Positions 6,388-14,823 of a stretch of DNA of 37,745 nt are shown one piece after another. How positions within the stretch are numbered: position 1 is the stretch's first letter; every line of letters starts with the position of its first letter. Both the position numbers and the translations under genes were made by a program. Where the stretch lies: positions 1 to 37,745 of the forward strand of contig JBBSUQ010000005.1 in the NCBI GenBank assembly GCA_038234235.1. The letters run 5' to 3'. Source of the stretch: JBBSUQ01 sp038234235 (GTDB lineage Bacteria; Bacteroidota; Bacteroidia; Flavobacteriales_D; Crocinitomicaceae). The notes under the pieces were generated by a model. That model was not told the origin of the DNA. It did no database searches and was given only the letters and a program-made list of their open reading frames with translations.

Positions 6388-8301
6388 ATGGGGAAAATTA
6401 TCGGAATTGATTTAGGTACTACAAACTCTTGTGTCGCTGTAATGGAAGGTAACGAGCCAGTAGTAATCGCTAATTCAGAAGGAAAAAGAACAACACCTTC
6501 AATTGTTGCATTTGTGGAAGGTGGTGAAATTAAGGTTGGTGATCCTGCAAAACGTCAGGCAATTACAAACCCGAGAAAAACCATTTACTCGATTAAAAGA
6601 TTTATGGGTGCAGCTTTTGATAACACCAATAAAGAATCTAAACGTGTACCTTACGAAATCGTAAAAGGAGACAACAACACGCCAAGAGTAAAAATTGACG
6701 ACAGAACATATACGCCTCAAGAAATCTCTGCAATGATTCTTCAAAAAATGAAGAAAACGGCAGAAGATTATTTAGGACATGAAGTAACGGAAGCAGTTGT
6801 AACTGTTCCAGCATATTTTAATGACTCGCAAAGACAAGCAACGAAAGAAGCTGGTGAAATTGCAGGTTTAACAATTAAGAGAATTATCAATGAGCCTACA
6901 GCAGCAGCTTTGGCTTATGGTTTGGATAAAAAAGGAATTGACCAAAAAATTGTTGTATTTGATTTTGGTGGTGGTACACATGATGTTTCTATCCTTGAAT
7001 TAGGTGATGGTGTTTTTGAAGTATTATCTACAGATGGCGACACACATTTAGGTGGTGACGATGTTGATGATGCAATTATTAACTGGTTGGCAGAAGAATT
7101 TAAAGCAGAAGAAGGTTTGGATTTAAGAGAAGATCCAATGGCTTTGCAAAGATTAAAGGAAGCAGCCGAAAAAGCGAAAATTGAACTTTCTTCAACAACT
7201 TCTTCTGAAATTAACTTGCCATATATTATGCCAGTTAATGGAATTCCAAAACATCTTGTTCGCACATTGCAGAGATCTAAATTTGAGCAATTAATTTCTA
7301 GCATTGTTGAACGTACAATTGCACCTTGTAGATCGGCGTTGAAAAATGCAGGTTTATCAACTAGCGATATAAATGAAGTAATTTTAGTTGGAGGTTCTAC
7401 AAGAATTCCAATTATTCAAGCAGCAGTTGAAAAATTCTTCGGCAAAGCTCCTAGTAAAGGAGTTAATCCGGATGAAGTTGTTGCGGTTGGTGCTGCAATT
7501 CAAGGTGGTGTTTTAACAGGTGAAGTGAAAGATGTTTTGCTTTTAGATGTTATTCCACTTTCATTAGGAATTGAAACTATGGGAGGTGTGTTCACAAAAT
7601 TAATTGAAGCAAACACAACTATTCCAACTAAGAAATCTGAGACTTTCTCTACTGCATCAGACAATCAGCCGTCGGTTGACATTCATGTATTGCAAGGAGA
7701 AAGAGCAATGGCCAATGACAATAAAACATTGGGAAGATTTCAATTGAGTGACATTCCACCAGCTCCAAGAGGAGTACCACAAGTTGAGGTAACTTTTGAT
7801 ATTGATGCCAATGGTATAATGCACATTTCTGCGAAAGACAAAGGAACAGGAAAAGAGCAGTCAATTAAGATTGAATCTAGTTCAGGCTTGTCTGACGACG
7901 AAATTAAAAGAATGAAGGCTGAAGCCGCTGCTAATGCAGATGCAGATAGCAAAAGAAAAGATGAAGCGGATACAATTAACAAAGCAGATTCTTTAATTTT
8001 TCAAACAGAACGTCAATTGAAAGAATACGGAGATAAAATTCCGGAAGATAAAAAACAACCAATTGAAGATGCTTTGGCAGAATTGAAAAAAGAATTCGAA
8101 GCTAAAAACATGGAAAATTTAAATCCAGCAATGGAAAAATTAAATACTGTGTTTCAAGCAGCATCACAAGAAATGTACAACGCAGGTAACGCACAAGGTG
8201 GCGGAGAGCAAGCAGCAGGCGGAGAAGGTCAGCAAGGCAGCGAACAACCACAAGATGAAGTGACCGATGTTGATTTCGAAGAAGTTGAGGATAAAAAATA
8301 A
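6388..8301 (+). CDS. dnaK: Chaperone protein DnaK (Hsp70)
   Basis: 637 residues, the normal length for bacterial Hsp70. The N-terminal ATPase domain covers about 1-380 and carries phosphate-1 GIDLGTTNSCVAVMEG, the segment DFGGGTHDVSILELGDG (phosphate-2), and the adenosine motif VGGSTRIP. The substrate-binding domain follows the VLLLDVIPLSLGIET linker. The lid helices end in a Gly/Gln-rich stretch and the conserved acidic tail DEVTDVDFEEVEDKK. DnaK folds nascent and stressed proteins with DnaJ and GrpE, neither of which is nearby. The His in GGGTHDVS, where E. coli has Phe, is usual in flavobacterial DnaK as I recall. The gene is monocistronic, ending at an intrinsic terminator. Confidence 0.98.
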   Translation: MGKIIGIDLGTTNSCVAVMEGNEPVVIANSEGKRTTPSIVAFVEGGEIKVGDPAKRQAITNPRKTIYSIKRFMGAAFDNTNKESKRVPYEIVKGDNNTPRVKIDDRTYTPQEISAMILQKMKKTAEDYLGHEVTEAVVTVPAYFNDSQRQATKEAGEIAGLTIKRIINEPTAAALAYGLDKKGIDQKIVVFDFGGGTHDVSILELGDGVFEVLSTDGDTHLGGDDVDDAIINWLAEEFKAEEGLDLREDPMALQRLKEAAEKAKIELSSTTSSEINLPYIMPVNGIPKHLVRTLQRSKFEQLISSIVERTIAPCRSALKNAGLSTSDINEVILVGGSTRIPIIQAAVEKFFGKAPSKGVNPDEVVAVGAAIQGGVLTGEVKDVLLLDVIPLSLGIETMGGVFTKLIEANTTIPTKKSETFSTASDNQPSVDIHVLQGERAMANDNKTLGRFQLSDIPPAPRGVPQVEVTFDIDANGIMHISAKDKGTGKEQSIKIESSSGLSDDEIKRMKAEAAANADADSKRKDEADTINKADSLIFQTERQLKEYGDKIPEDKKQPIEDALAELKKEFEAKNMENLNPAMEKLNTVFQAASQEMYNAGNAQGGGEQAAGGEGQQGSEQPQDEVTDVDFEEVEDKK

Positions 8302-8336
8302 GCAGATTTATTAAATAGACTTATTAAATAAAATAG

Positions 8337-8366
8337 AACACCGGACATTTAGTTCGGTGTTTTTTT
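8337..8366 (+). terminator. Intrinsic terminator of dnaK
   Basis: A 10-bp stem (AACACCGGAC / GTTCGGTGTT, one G-U wobble) with a 5-nt loop is followed by a run of T. It separates dnaK from the convergent pbpC. On the opposite strand the wobble becomes an A-C mismatch, so it serves dnaK best. Confidence 0.85.
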
Positions 8367-8411
8367 GTTCTTATTTTTTGTAAATTTTATCGTTAATAAA
8401 ATGAAGATGAA

Positions 8412-10010
8412 CTAATTTACTATCTCAAAATGTATAATGTTTTCTTCGCCTTTATCAGAAATAATTGTTAAAACATATTTGCCTTTTTCAGGTCTCAATT
8501 TCCATTGATGAATGTGCTCCGTAGTTCCTAAAAACTCGTGGTTCAAGTGCCAATACAACAATCCATTAGAATTTCTGTTAAACGCTTCTAAAACTAGACT
8601 TGCTTGTTCTCCATCTAGTTTTTTGGGCAAATAAATTTTTTGGGAATTTTGAGGATAAATTATATCAATATTTCTTCTTTTGTTAGAACTGCCACAAGTG
8701 CTTTTAAATTCAGGTAAACATTTATATTCGGGATGTCCTTGTTTGTAATAATGCTCGTAAACCCCAGGTAAAACAAAATATTTTTCTGAAATAATATTTA
8801 TGCTTTGCTCACAATCTGTGTTTACCTGGAAGGTCTTATCGGAATTTAAATGGACAAGATGATGATAGATGCAAGCCGTGGTTTTTAAGCAAGTTTTCGG
8901 AATGTATTCTTGTCTTATTTGGGTACAATTTTCTGAAGCTCTGCTTCCACTTTGAGCACAAATTCCGACTTTACACATTTCATTTTCGGGCAAATTAAAC
9001 CAAACCTTTTTTTGTGGTAATTTTTGAAAAATATCAAATAATATTGGAGCAGCTGCTTTAATACCTGTGAGTCCTGGGCGACCTTCACCGTTCGCGTTAC
9101 CCACCCAAACTCCCACCACAAAATCGGGAGTAACTCCAATTGACCAAGCATCTCGAAAACCAAAACTTGTACCTGTTTTCCACGCTATTTTTTTAGAGGA
9201 TGAAAAATATTGCCAGTTGTTTTCTTCATCTGGCCGGTTAACTTCCAACATTGCTTCAAATGTTTCATAAATTGCGCCTTTATTTATTAGTTTATTTTTC
9301 TCTTTTAACCTTTGATCTTTAGTCAGTTTTAAATCGGAAAATACAGTTTCACCATTAAGGTTTTGAGCTAAGGCTGTATAAATTTTCACCAAATCATACA
9401 GTTTTACTTCTGCCCCACCCAGTATCAGACTCAAACCGTAATGGCTAGCAGGTTTCGGTAAAGTATTACAACCCATTTCTTTTAAATCGGAGTGAAATTT
9501 AGATAATCCATAACGATTCAATAAATGAACCAAGGGAATATTTAAACTTTTAGAAATTGAGGTATTTGCATGAAGTAACCCTTCAAAACCACCAGAAAAA
9601 TTTTTCGGTTTAAAACTTCCGAAATTACTAGGAATGTCGGGAAGGAGTGTTTTAGGAGTTATATTTCCCGCTTCCATTGCTTTAGCATACAACAATGGTT
9701 TTAAAATACTGCCTGAACTTCTTGGCGCAATTGCACAATCGACTTGGTTGGAATTTTCATATCCAGCATTCTCTGAGTTTCCAATGTACGTCAAAACCTC
9801 ACCTGTATGAACATCTGTAATTATAACAGCAGCATTGTATATTTTATTATCACGCAATATTTGAAGATGGTTTTCCAAAATATTATTTACTTGACTTTGC
9901 AGAGTCAAATCTATGGTACTGTAAATGGTTTTAGCATTTTTCCCTTCCTTTCTAAATTTCGCCAGTAATTGAGGATTTAAATTAGGGAGTTTTTTCGGCT
10001 GGGAAGGCAA
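8412..10010 (-). CDS. pbpC: Penicillin-binding protein 1C, transpeptidase and C-terminal part (frameshifted from its N-terminal part)
   Basis: This 532-residue frame carries the transpeptidase domain with SxxK in SSGSILKP, SxN in SKSLNIP and KTG in WKTGTSFGFRDAW. A Cys-rich linker and the C-terminal domain typical of PBP1C (biPBP_C-like) follow. The first in-frame start is a TTG with no signal or membrane segment. The same frame remains open upstream to about 10070, encoding RLLINGKIDNATYLISVNET. That stretch continues the glycosyltransferase half at 10061-10765. The two halves together would be 784 residues (E. coli PbpC is 770), separated by one missing A in a short A-run. On its own this half is probably not exported. 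Confidence 0.85.
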   Translation of the reverse strand: MPSQPKKLPNLNPQLLAKFRKEGKNAKTIYSTIDLTLQSQVNNILENHLQILRDNKIYNAAVIITDVHTGEVLTYIGNSENAGYENSNQVDCAIAPRSSGSILKPLLYAKAMEAGNITPKTLLPDIPSNFGSFKPKNFSGGFEGLLHANTSISKSLNIPLVHLLNRYGLSKFHSDLKEMGCNTLPKPASHYGLSLILGGAEVKLYDLVKIYTALAQNLNGETVFSDLKLTKDQRLKEKNKLINKGAIYETFEAMLEVNRPDEENNWQYFSSSKKIAWKTGTSFGFRDAWSIGVTPDFVVGVWVGNANGEGRPGLTGIKAAAPILFDIFQKLPQKKVWFNLPENEMCKVGICAQSGSRASENCTQIRQEYIPKTCLKTTACIYHHLVHLNSDKTFQVNTDCEQSINIISEKYFVLPGVYEHYYKQGHPEYKCLPEFKSTCGSSNKRRNIDIIYPQNSQKIYLPKKLDGEQASLVLEAFNRNSNGLLYWHLNHEFLGTTEHIHQWKLRPEKGKYVLTIISDKGEENIIHFEIVN

Positions 10011-10060
10011 AGTTTCATTTACAGAAATAAGATACGTAGCGTTATCTATTTTTCCGTTTA

Positions 10061-10075
10061 TTAAGAGCCTTTTAA
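10061..10075 (-). other. Frameshift site between the two pbpC halves
   Basis: On the coding strand the sequence is TTA TTA AAA GGC TCT TAA. Inserting one A, or slipping -1 on AAA, gives TTA TTA AAA AGG CTC TTA, which joins the halves exactly (a 2355-nt composite frame, 785 codons). The cause may be a homopolymer sequencing error, a real mutation, or recoding. The P-site codon TTA does not re-pair well at -1, so programmed slippage is less likely. Confidence 0.8.
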
Positions 10076-10765
10076 TAATCTATCTCGTTTGGCTTTTAAT
10101 TTGTGGTGATTTTTACCTGGATAAATTAAACCTGGAGCATTCGGCAAGACAGCCAAGGTAGCAGTTTCAGCCCATGATAATAGATTTGGTTGGCGGTTGT
10201 AATACCTCCAAGACGCGGCTTCTAAACCAACCACATTGTTACCAAATGGTGCATTATCAGCATACATTTTAATAATTTCTTCTTTGTTATAGCTCAACTC
10301 TAATCTTGTTGCAAGCAAAATTTCTTTCATTTTTTCAAAATAAGTTCGGGGCGGATTTTTGCGCATCATTCTTATAACCTGCATCGTAATTGTGCTGCCC
10401 CCACTTATTCTTTTTTTGGATTGTAAATTTTGCAATATTGCCCTCATTATTCCTTTTGCACTCACTCCAATATGATTGTAAAAATTTCGGTCTTCAAATT
10501 CGATAATACATTCTTTAAACTTTGCGGGTATTGAATCTCCAGGACTAAATCTCCATTGTTCGTCTGCTGCAATTCTTGCCCCAGAAAGCTTACCGTTTCT
10601 ATCAATTAAAACTGTAGATGTTGAATTATCAAAGATCTTATTGGGCAAAGCAAAATAATACCAATTTAGAAAAAGCATAATTATCAAAAAGCGCAAACTC
10701 TTCATCAATAAACTGATGTTTTGTTCCCTAACAGTATAAAGTCTGATTATTTTCTTTCTTCCCAT
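10061..10765 (-). CDS. pbpC: Penicillin-binding protein 1C, N-terminal glycosyltransferase (GT51) part
   Basis: 234 residues: a single N-terminal membrane anchor (SLRFLIIMLFLNWYYFALP, about residues 23-41), then a GT51 peptidoglycan glycosyltransferase domain with the catalytic-Glu motif EFEDRNFYNHIGVSAKG and GGSTITMQVIRMM. The frame stops at TAA after 'KRDRLLKGS'. A -1 shift at the AAAA run (plus-strand TTTT at 10070-10073) restores the natural continuation RLLINGKIDNATY. PBP1C polymerises and cross-links peptidoglycan, and is often genetically paired with alpha-2-macroglobulin, as here (14824-20367). A second in-frame Met is at residue 21. The gene is divergent from the sensor kinase gene. 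Confidence 0.88.
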   Translation of the reverse strand: MGRKKIIRLYTVREQNISLLMKSLRFLIIMLFLNWYYFALPNKIFDNSTSTVLIDRNGKLSGARIAADEQWRFSPGDSIPAKFKECIIEFEDRNFYNHIGVSAKGIMRAILQNLQSKKRISGGSTITMQVIRMMRKNPPRTYFEKMKEILLATRLELSYNKEEIIKMYADNAPFGNNVVGLEAASWRYYNRQPNLLSWAETATLAVLPNAPGLIYPGKNHHKLKAKRDRLLKGS

Positions 10766-10854
10766 ATTATAAATTTTAAGCTAGTATAATGGTCTTTTAT
10801 TTCTTAAAACACTTGATTTTATTATTCGTAAGTTATTCTCTTGAAAGTGTTTTC

Positions 10855-10862
10855 TATCTTTG
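10855..10862 (+). promoter_or_regulatory. -7 box TATCTTTG of the sensor kinase gene
   Basis: An exact match to TAnnTTTG. It overlaps the first codons of the longest frame (TTG at 10841), which supports the downstream GTG at 10880 as the true start. No clear TTG is seen at the -33 position. Confidence 0.45.
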
Positions 10863-10879
10863 ATTATAATTTTCTATCT

Positions 10880-13800
10880 GTGAAGTTTAAATTCATCTTT
10901 TTTTTAATTGTTTTTTCTTTTTTACCTTATTTGGTAAATGCACAAGAATACAATTTTAGAAAATACAATGTTGAAGATGGATTGGCGCAGTCACAAGTTT
11001 ACAGTATTTGTCAAGATAAACGTGGATTTTTATGGTTGGGCACGCGTGGAGGTGGAATCAGCGTTTTTAATGGTACAGAATTTATAAATTACACTGAGAA
11101 AGATGGACTTCCGAGTAATTACATTAATGATTTACAAACCGATTCATTAGGTAATATTTGGATCGCAACGACTAAAGGGCTAGCAAAATATGACGGAAAT
11201 AAATTCTTTAAATTCAATAAAGAAAACGGCATTGAACCAATAAACATTACAGATTTAAGCTTCATTTCAAACACGCTTTTTTGTGCTAGCAATACAGGAA
11301 TATTTCAATTAAAAAACTCAAGGTTAGAGGAGATAAAATTACCCGAAACTTACCTCAACAAAAGTATAAATTCAATAGTAGCTGTAAGTAAATCAAAAAT
11401 CTGGTTTGCGACTAACGAGGGGTTATTTCTTTTCGAAAATGGTAAAGTTAAAGAGTTTTCCAAGGAATCAAAATTTATGAAAAACGCCATAACTACTTTA
11501 GAATTTAAAGATAAAGTTTTATGGATTGGTACTTATGGCGACGGCCTCTATAAATATACCAATAATGAGTTTTCTCGTATAGATTATGGCGGAGAACTAA
11601 AAGCACAAACTGTTTTAGATATTTATAAAGACAAAAATGAAATACTTTGGATTGCTACCTTGAAAAAAGGTGTATTGCATTATGATTTGAACACTAAAAG
11701 ATTTACAGAAATCAGTGAAAAGGAAGGTCTGAGCAACAACCACGTTCGTAAAATATTTGAAGACTATCATGGGAGTATTTGGTTCGGAACGTCGGGAGGA
11801 GGAGTTTCTCAGTATTTAGGCAAACAATTTACTTTTTACGATGAGCAAAGTGGATTAGATGGTCGTTTTATTTACAGCGTTTTTAAAGATGACCAAAATA
11901 AAATTTGGGTAGGCAATGCGCAAAATGGTGTAAGTGTTATTGAAAACGGACTGATAATTAATTACAATAAAGCAAATGGTTTTGCAAGTGTAAAAGTAAA
12001 GGCAATAGCGCAAGACAATGAGGGCACCATGTGGTTTGGAACGGATGGAAGTGGCGTTTTTGTTTTTAAGAATCAGGAATTTATAGCAATAAAAGAATTG
12101 GAAAAAACTTATGTTAAGCAAATTATTTTATCTCGAAAAGGTCACATTTTTATCGCTACAGCCGGAAACGGAATTATAGAAATCAGTATTAAAAATGGAA
12201 ATTATTTAATAGAAAAATGGACGGTGAAAGAAGGATTGCTATCCAACAGAATTACTAGTTTATTTGAAGACGAAAATGGAAATTTATGGTATGGAAGTGA
12301 GTCTCATGGCGTGGCTTGTTTTACTTCAGACAATAAATCGGATAAAAGGTTTTCAATTAAAAATGGACTGAGTTCTGATATAATAAGATGTTTAAGTGGA
12401 ACAAAAGACTTACTATTTGTTGGCACGGCAGGTGGAGGTGTAGATTGTATAAACACATCGAGTTTAAAAAAATTATTTAATTTGAACCAAAAAAATGGTT
12501 TAAGCTCCGAAAACATATATCTACTTTCTGCTACCTCTCCTAACAATTTAATAATTGGAACTGAAAAGGGTCTGGATTATGTTTCTTTTAATGAAAACTT
12601 AAAAATTCAGCAAATAAAAAATTACGGTAAACAAGAAGGATTTACTGGTGTAGAAACCTGCCAAAACGCAGTATTTACGGATCAAAATAGCGTGATATGG
12701 ATAGGGACAATTCATGGGCTTTGCAAATTTGATCTTGCAGAATTGGTCAAAAATGTAAAACCACCCATATTGTCATTTACCAATATTCGTCAGTTTTACG
12801 AAAGCATTTTAGATAACAATGAAAGCCTGCTGCGTTTTGGAAAACCATTAAAGCGAATGAATTTTGCATACAATGAAAATCATTTAAGTTTTGAGTTTAT
12901 CGGAGTCAATTTAAAAAACCCTTTGGCCGTGGAATATCGGTGGAAATTAAAAGGATTTGATAACGATTGGTCTCCTCTTTCCAATTCTCACAACATTGTA
13001 TATTCAAATCTAAATTCCGGAGAATACACCTTCCTTTTAACTGCTATAAACGAAGATGGTATTCGCACTGAAAAGCCTTTGGAATTTAGTTTTACGATAG
13101 CCACGCCCTTTTGGAAAACAACTTGGTTTATAATTTTGGTTATAGTTTTAAGCATTACAATTCTTTTTCTTTTTTACAAATATCAAGCTAGCCGAATTAG
13201 ATTTAAAGCCCGAAAAAAACAAGAAGAATTAGAGGTTGAAAAAGAATTTCTGGAATTGGAACAAAAAGCGTTGCGCTTGCAAATGAATCCCCATTTTATA
13301 TTCAATGCTCTTAATTCTATTCAAAGTCTAATAGGTTCTGGAAAAGAAAAAGAAGCACGATATTACTTGGCTAAATTTTCTAGATTAATGAGGCAAATTT
13401 TGGATAATTCTCGTAAAAATGAAATAACTTTAGAAGAAGAAATAAATACTTTAGAAAATTATTTGCTCGTGGAAAGATTTTGCAATGCTGACAAATTTAC
13501 TTACGAGATTTTAGCCGAAAATCTTGAAACTGATTTTATCAAAATTCCACCAATGATGTTGCAACCATTTGTTGAAAATGCAATTAAACACGGAATGAAA
13601 GGATTAGAAAACAAAACAGGGAAAATTATAATTTCCTTCAAAGAATTTAGCGATTATTTAGAATGTATCATTGAAGATAATGGAATTGGTAGAGAAAAAG
13701 CAGCTGAAATTAATAGTAGTAGTAAGGAAACTTACCATGAATCTACCAGTTTAAAAGTTACAAAAGAAAGACTGGAGTTGCTCAATACAAATTCAGAAAT

Positions 13801-13900
13801 GCAAAGTTTACTAATCATTGATCTCTACGATAACAATAACATTGCAAGCGGAACAAAAATTATTTTAAAAATCCCTATAATTGAAAATGAAAAAATATAA
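10880..13900 (+). CDS. Hybrid sensor: Reg_prop beta-propeller / Y_Y_Y / LytS-type histidine kinase
   Basis: From the GTG at 10880 the product has 1006 residues, with a clean signal peptide (KFKFIFFLIVFSFLPYLVNA, then QEYNF). A TTG at 10841 would place 13 extra residues ahead of it and overlap a -7 box. Residues ~25-650 are many two-component-regulator propeller repeats (forms of GNIWIATTKGLAKYDG and WFGTSGGGVSQY), making a large periplasmic sensor. A Y_Y_Y domain follows (~684-735, EYRWKLKGFDNDWSPL), then one membrane span (~747-770), a His-kinase dimerisation domain with MNPHFIFNALNSIQ (His805) and an ATPase domain with EDNGIGREKA (~931). It has no receiver or HTH of its own. Its 3' end overlaps the response regulator gene by 14 nt. 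Confidence 0.92.
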   Translation: MKFKFIFFLIVFSFLPYLVNAQEYNFRKYNVEDGLAQSQVYSICQDKRGFLWLGTRGGGISVFNGTEFINYTEKDGLPSNYINDLQTDSLGNIWIATTKGLAKYDGNKFFKFNKENGIEPINITDLSFISNTLFCASNTGIFQLKNSRLEEIKLPETYLNKSINSIVAVSKSKIWFATNEGLFLFENGKVKEFSKESKFMKNAITTLEFKDKVLWIGTYGDGLYKYTNNEFSRIDYGGELKAQTVLDIYKDKNEILWIATLKKGVLHYDLNTKRFTEISEKEGLSNNHVRKIFEDYHGSIWFGTSGGGVSQYLGKQFTFYDEQSGLDGRFIYSVFKDDQNKIWVGNAQNGVSVIENGLIINYNKANGFASVKVKAIAQDNEGTMWFGTDGSGVFVFKNQEFIAIKELEKTYVKQIILSRKGHIFIATAGNGIIEISIKNGNYLIEKWTVKEGLLSNRITSLFEDENGNLWYGSESHGVACFTSDNKSDKRFSIKNGLSSDIIRCLSGTKDLLFVGTAGGGVDCINTSSLKKLFNLNQKNGLSSENIYLLSATSPNNLIIGTEKGLDYVSFNENLKIQQIKNYGKQEGFTGVETCQNAVFTDQNSVIWIGTIHGLCKFDLAELVKNVKPPILSFTNIRQFYESILDNNESLLRFGKPLKRMNFAYNENHLSFEFIGVNLKNPLAVEYRWKLKGFDNDWSPLSNSHNIVYSNLNSGEYTFLLTAINEDGIRTEKPLEFSFTIATPFWKTTWFIILVIVLSITILFLFYKYQASRIRFKARKKQEELEVEKEFLELEQKALRLQMNPHFIFNALNSIQSLIGSGKEKEARYYLAKFSRLMRQILDNSRKNEITLEEEINTLENYLLVERFCNADKFTYEILAENLETDFIKIPPMMLQPFVENAIKHGMKGLENKTGKIIISFKEFSDYLECIIEDNGIGREKAAEINSSSKETYHESTSLKVTKERLELLNTNSEMQSLLIIDLYDNNNIASGTKIILKIPIIENEKI

Positions 13901-14636
13901 AGCCATAATCATTGACGACATGGAGCAGGCAAGGTCAACTTTCTTGCAAGATTTAAATATCTATGCTCCAGAATTTGAAGTAATTGGTCAGGCAGATGGT
14001 GTAGTTTCTGGCGCTAAATTATTAAAAAACTTAAAACCCGATATTCTTTTTCTTGATATTCAAATGCAGGATGGAAATGGATTTGATTTATTGGATTTAT
14101 TACAAGAGATTCCGTTTAAAATCATTTTCATTACGGCATCTGACGCGCACGCAATAAAGGCTTTTAGATATGCTGCAATTGATTATCTCTTGAAACCCAT
14201 TGATCCTGACGAACTCGTGGAGGCTTTGTCAAAATTTAAAACCGAGCACATAAATGAACAAGAAAAATATAATTTCTTAACCGACCGACTTCAAAATTAC
14301 AACAAACCCAACGAGCGATTGGCGCTACATTCACAAGATAAAATTCAAATTGTAGAAATAAGTTCAATTATTCGTTGTGAAAGCAGTATAAATTATACCA
14401 CCTTCTTTTTTGAAAACGGAAAGCAGATTGTGGTGTCTAAAACCTTAAAAGAATTTGAAGATTTATTGGCAGAACAAGGTTTTTTTAGAGTGCATCAATC
14501 TCATTTAGTCAATACAAAATTCATAAAAGAATTTGTAAAAACCGATGGCGGACATTTGGTATTAAATGATGGAAAACAAATTCCGGTGTCAGTGAGAAAG
14601 CGACCTGAAGTTGTTAAAATGTTGGAGAGTTTGTAA
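13887..14636 (+). CDS. LytTR-family response regulator
   Basis: The ATG at 13887 (249 residues) is preferred over the in-frame TTG at 13881. The receiver domain covers about 1-120, with the acidic pair D10/D11, phospho-acceptor D57 (DILFLDIQMQDG), the FITAS switch residue and the conserved Lys in DYLLKPID. The C-terminal LytTR DNA-binding domain spans about 145-249 (ESSINYTTFFFENGK ... FFRVHQSHLVNTKFI). The start lies 14 nt inside the kinase gene, so the two are a translationally coupled pair. Its likely targets are nearby, because pbpC is divergent from the pair and the alpha-2-macroglobulin gene is convergent with it, but no binding site is proven. Confidence 0.93.
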   Translation: MKKYKAIIIDDMEQARSTFLQDLNIYAPEFEVIGQADGVVSGAKLLKNLKPDILFLDIQMQDGNGFDLLDLLQEIPFKIIFITASDAHAIKAFRYAAIDYLLKPIDPDELVEALSKFKTEHINEQEKYNFLTDRLQNYNKPNERLALHSQDKIQIVEISSIIRCESSINYTTFFFENGKQIVVSKTLKEFEDLLAEQGFFRVHQSHLVNTKFIKEFVKTDGGHLVLNDGKQIPVSVRKRPEVVKMLESL

Positions 14637-14696
14637 GTTAATTTTTATATCCTAAATTGTACCACAACTGCCAACGTGTCCAAATTAATCATTTTA

Positions 14697-14737
14697 TTAC
14701 CCACGTTATTGAAATATGGGTAAAGTTTACCCACGTT
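14697..14737. repeat. Direct and inverted TTACCCACGTT repeats
   Basis: TTACCCACGTT occurs at 14697-14707 and 14727-14737 (offset 30 bp). Between them TGGGTAAA (14717-14724) forms a palindrome with TTTACCCA (14726-14733), one base apart. Two alternative pairings are therefore possible. It lies between the convergent ends of the response regulator and alpha-2-macroglobulin genes. It could be a protein-binding site or part of a termination region. Confidence 0.5.
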
Positions 14738-14760
14738 TATTGTGATCTTTATTTGCAAAC

Positions 14761-14805
14761 AAAAAAACTACCCACTTAAAACCTCTCGGTATCAGTGGAT
14801 AGTTT
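14761..14805 (-). terminator. Intrinsic terminator of the alpha-2-macroglobulin gene
   Basis: On the minus strand AAACTATCCACT pairs with AGTGGGTAGTTT (12 bp with one U-G wobble) around a 17-nt loop, and a T-run follows. It lies about 19 nt beyond the stop codon at 14824. Confidence 0.7.
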
Positions 14806-14823
14806 CCAATTTAGGTTTTAGCA

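Noticed and set aside
10070..10073. Programmed -1 frameshifting in pbpC
   Set aside because: The TTA codon before AAA does not re-pair well in the -1 frame and I see no stimulatory hairpin directly downstream, so an indel is more likely. Not excluded entirely.
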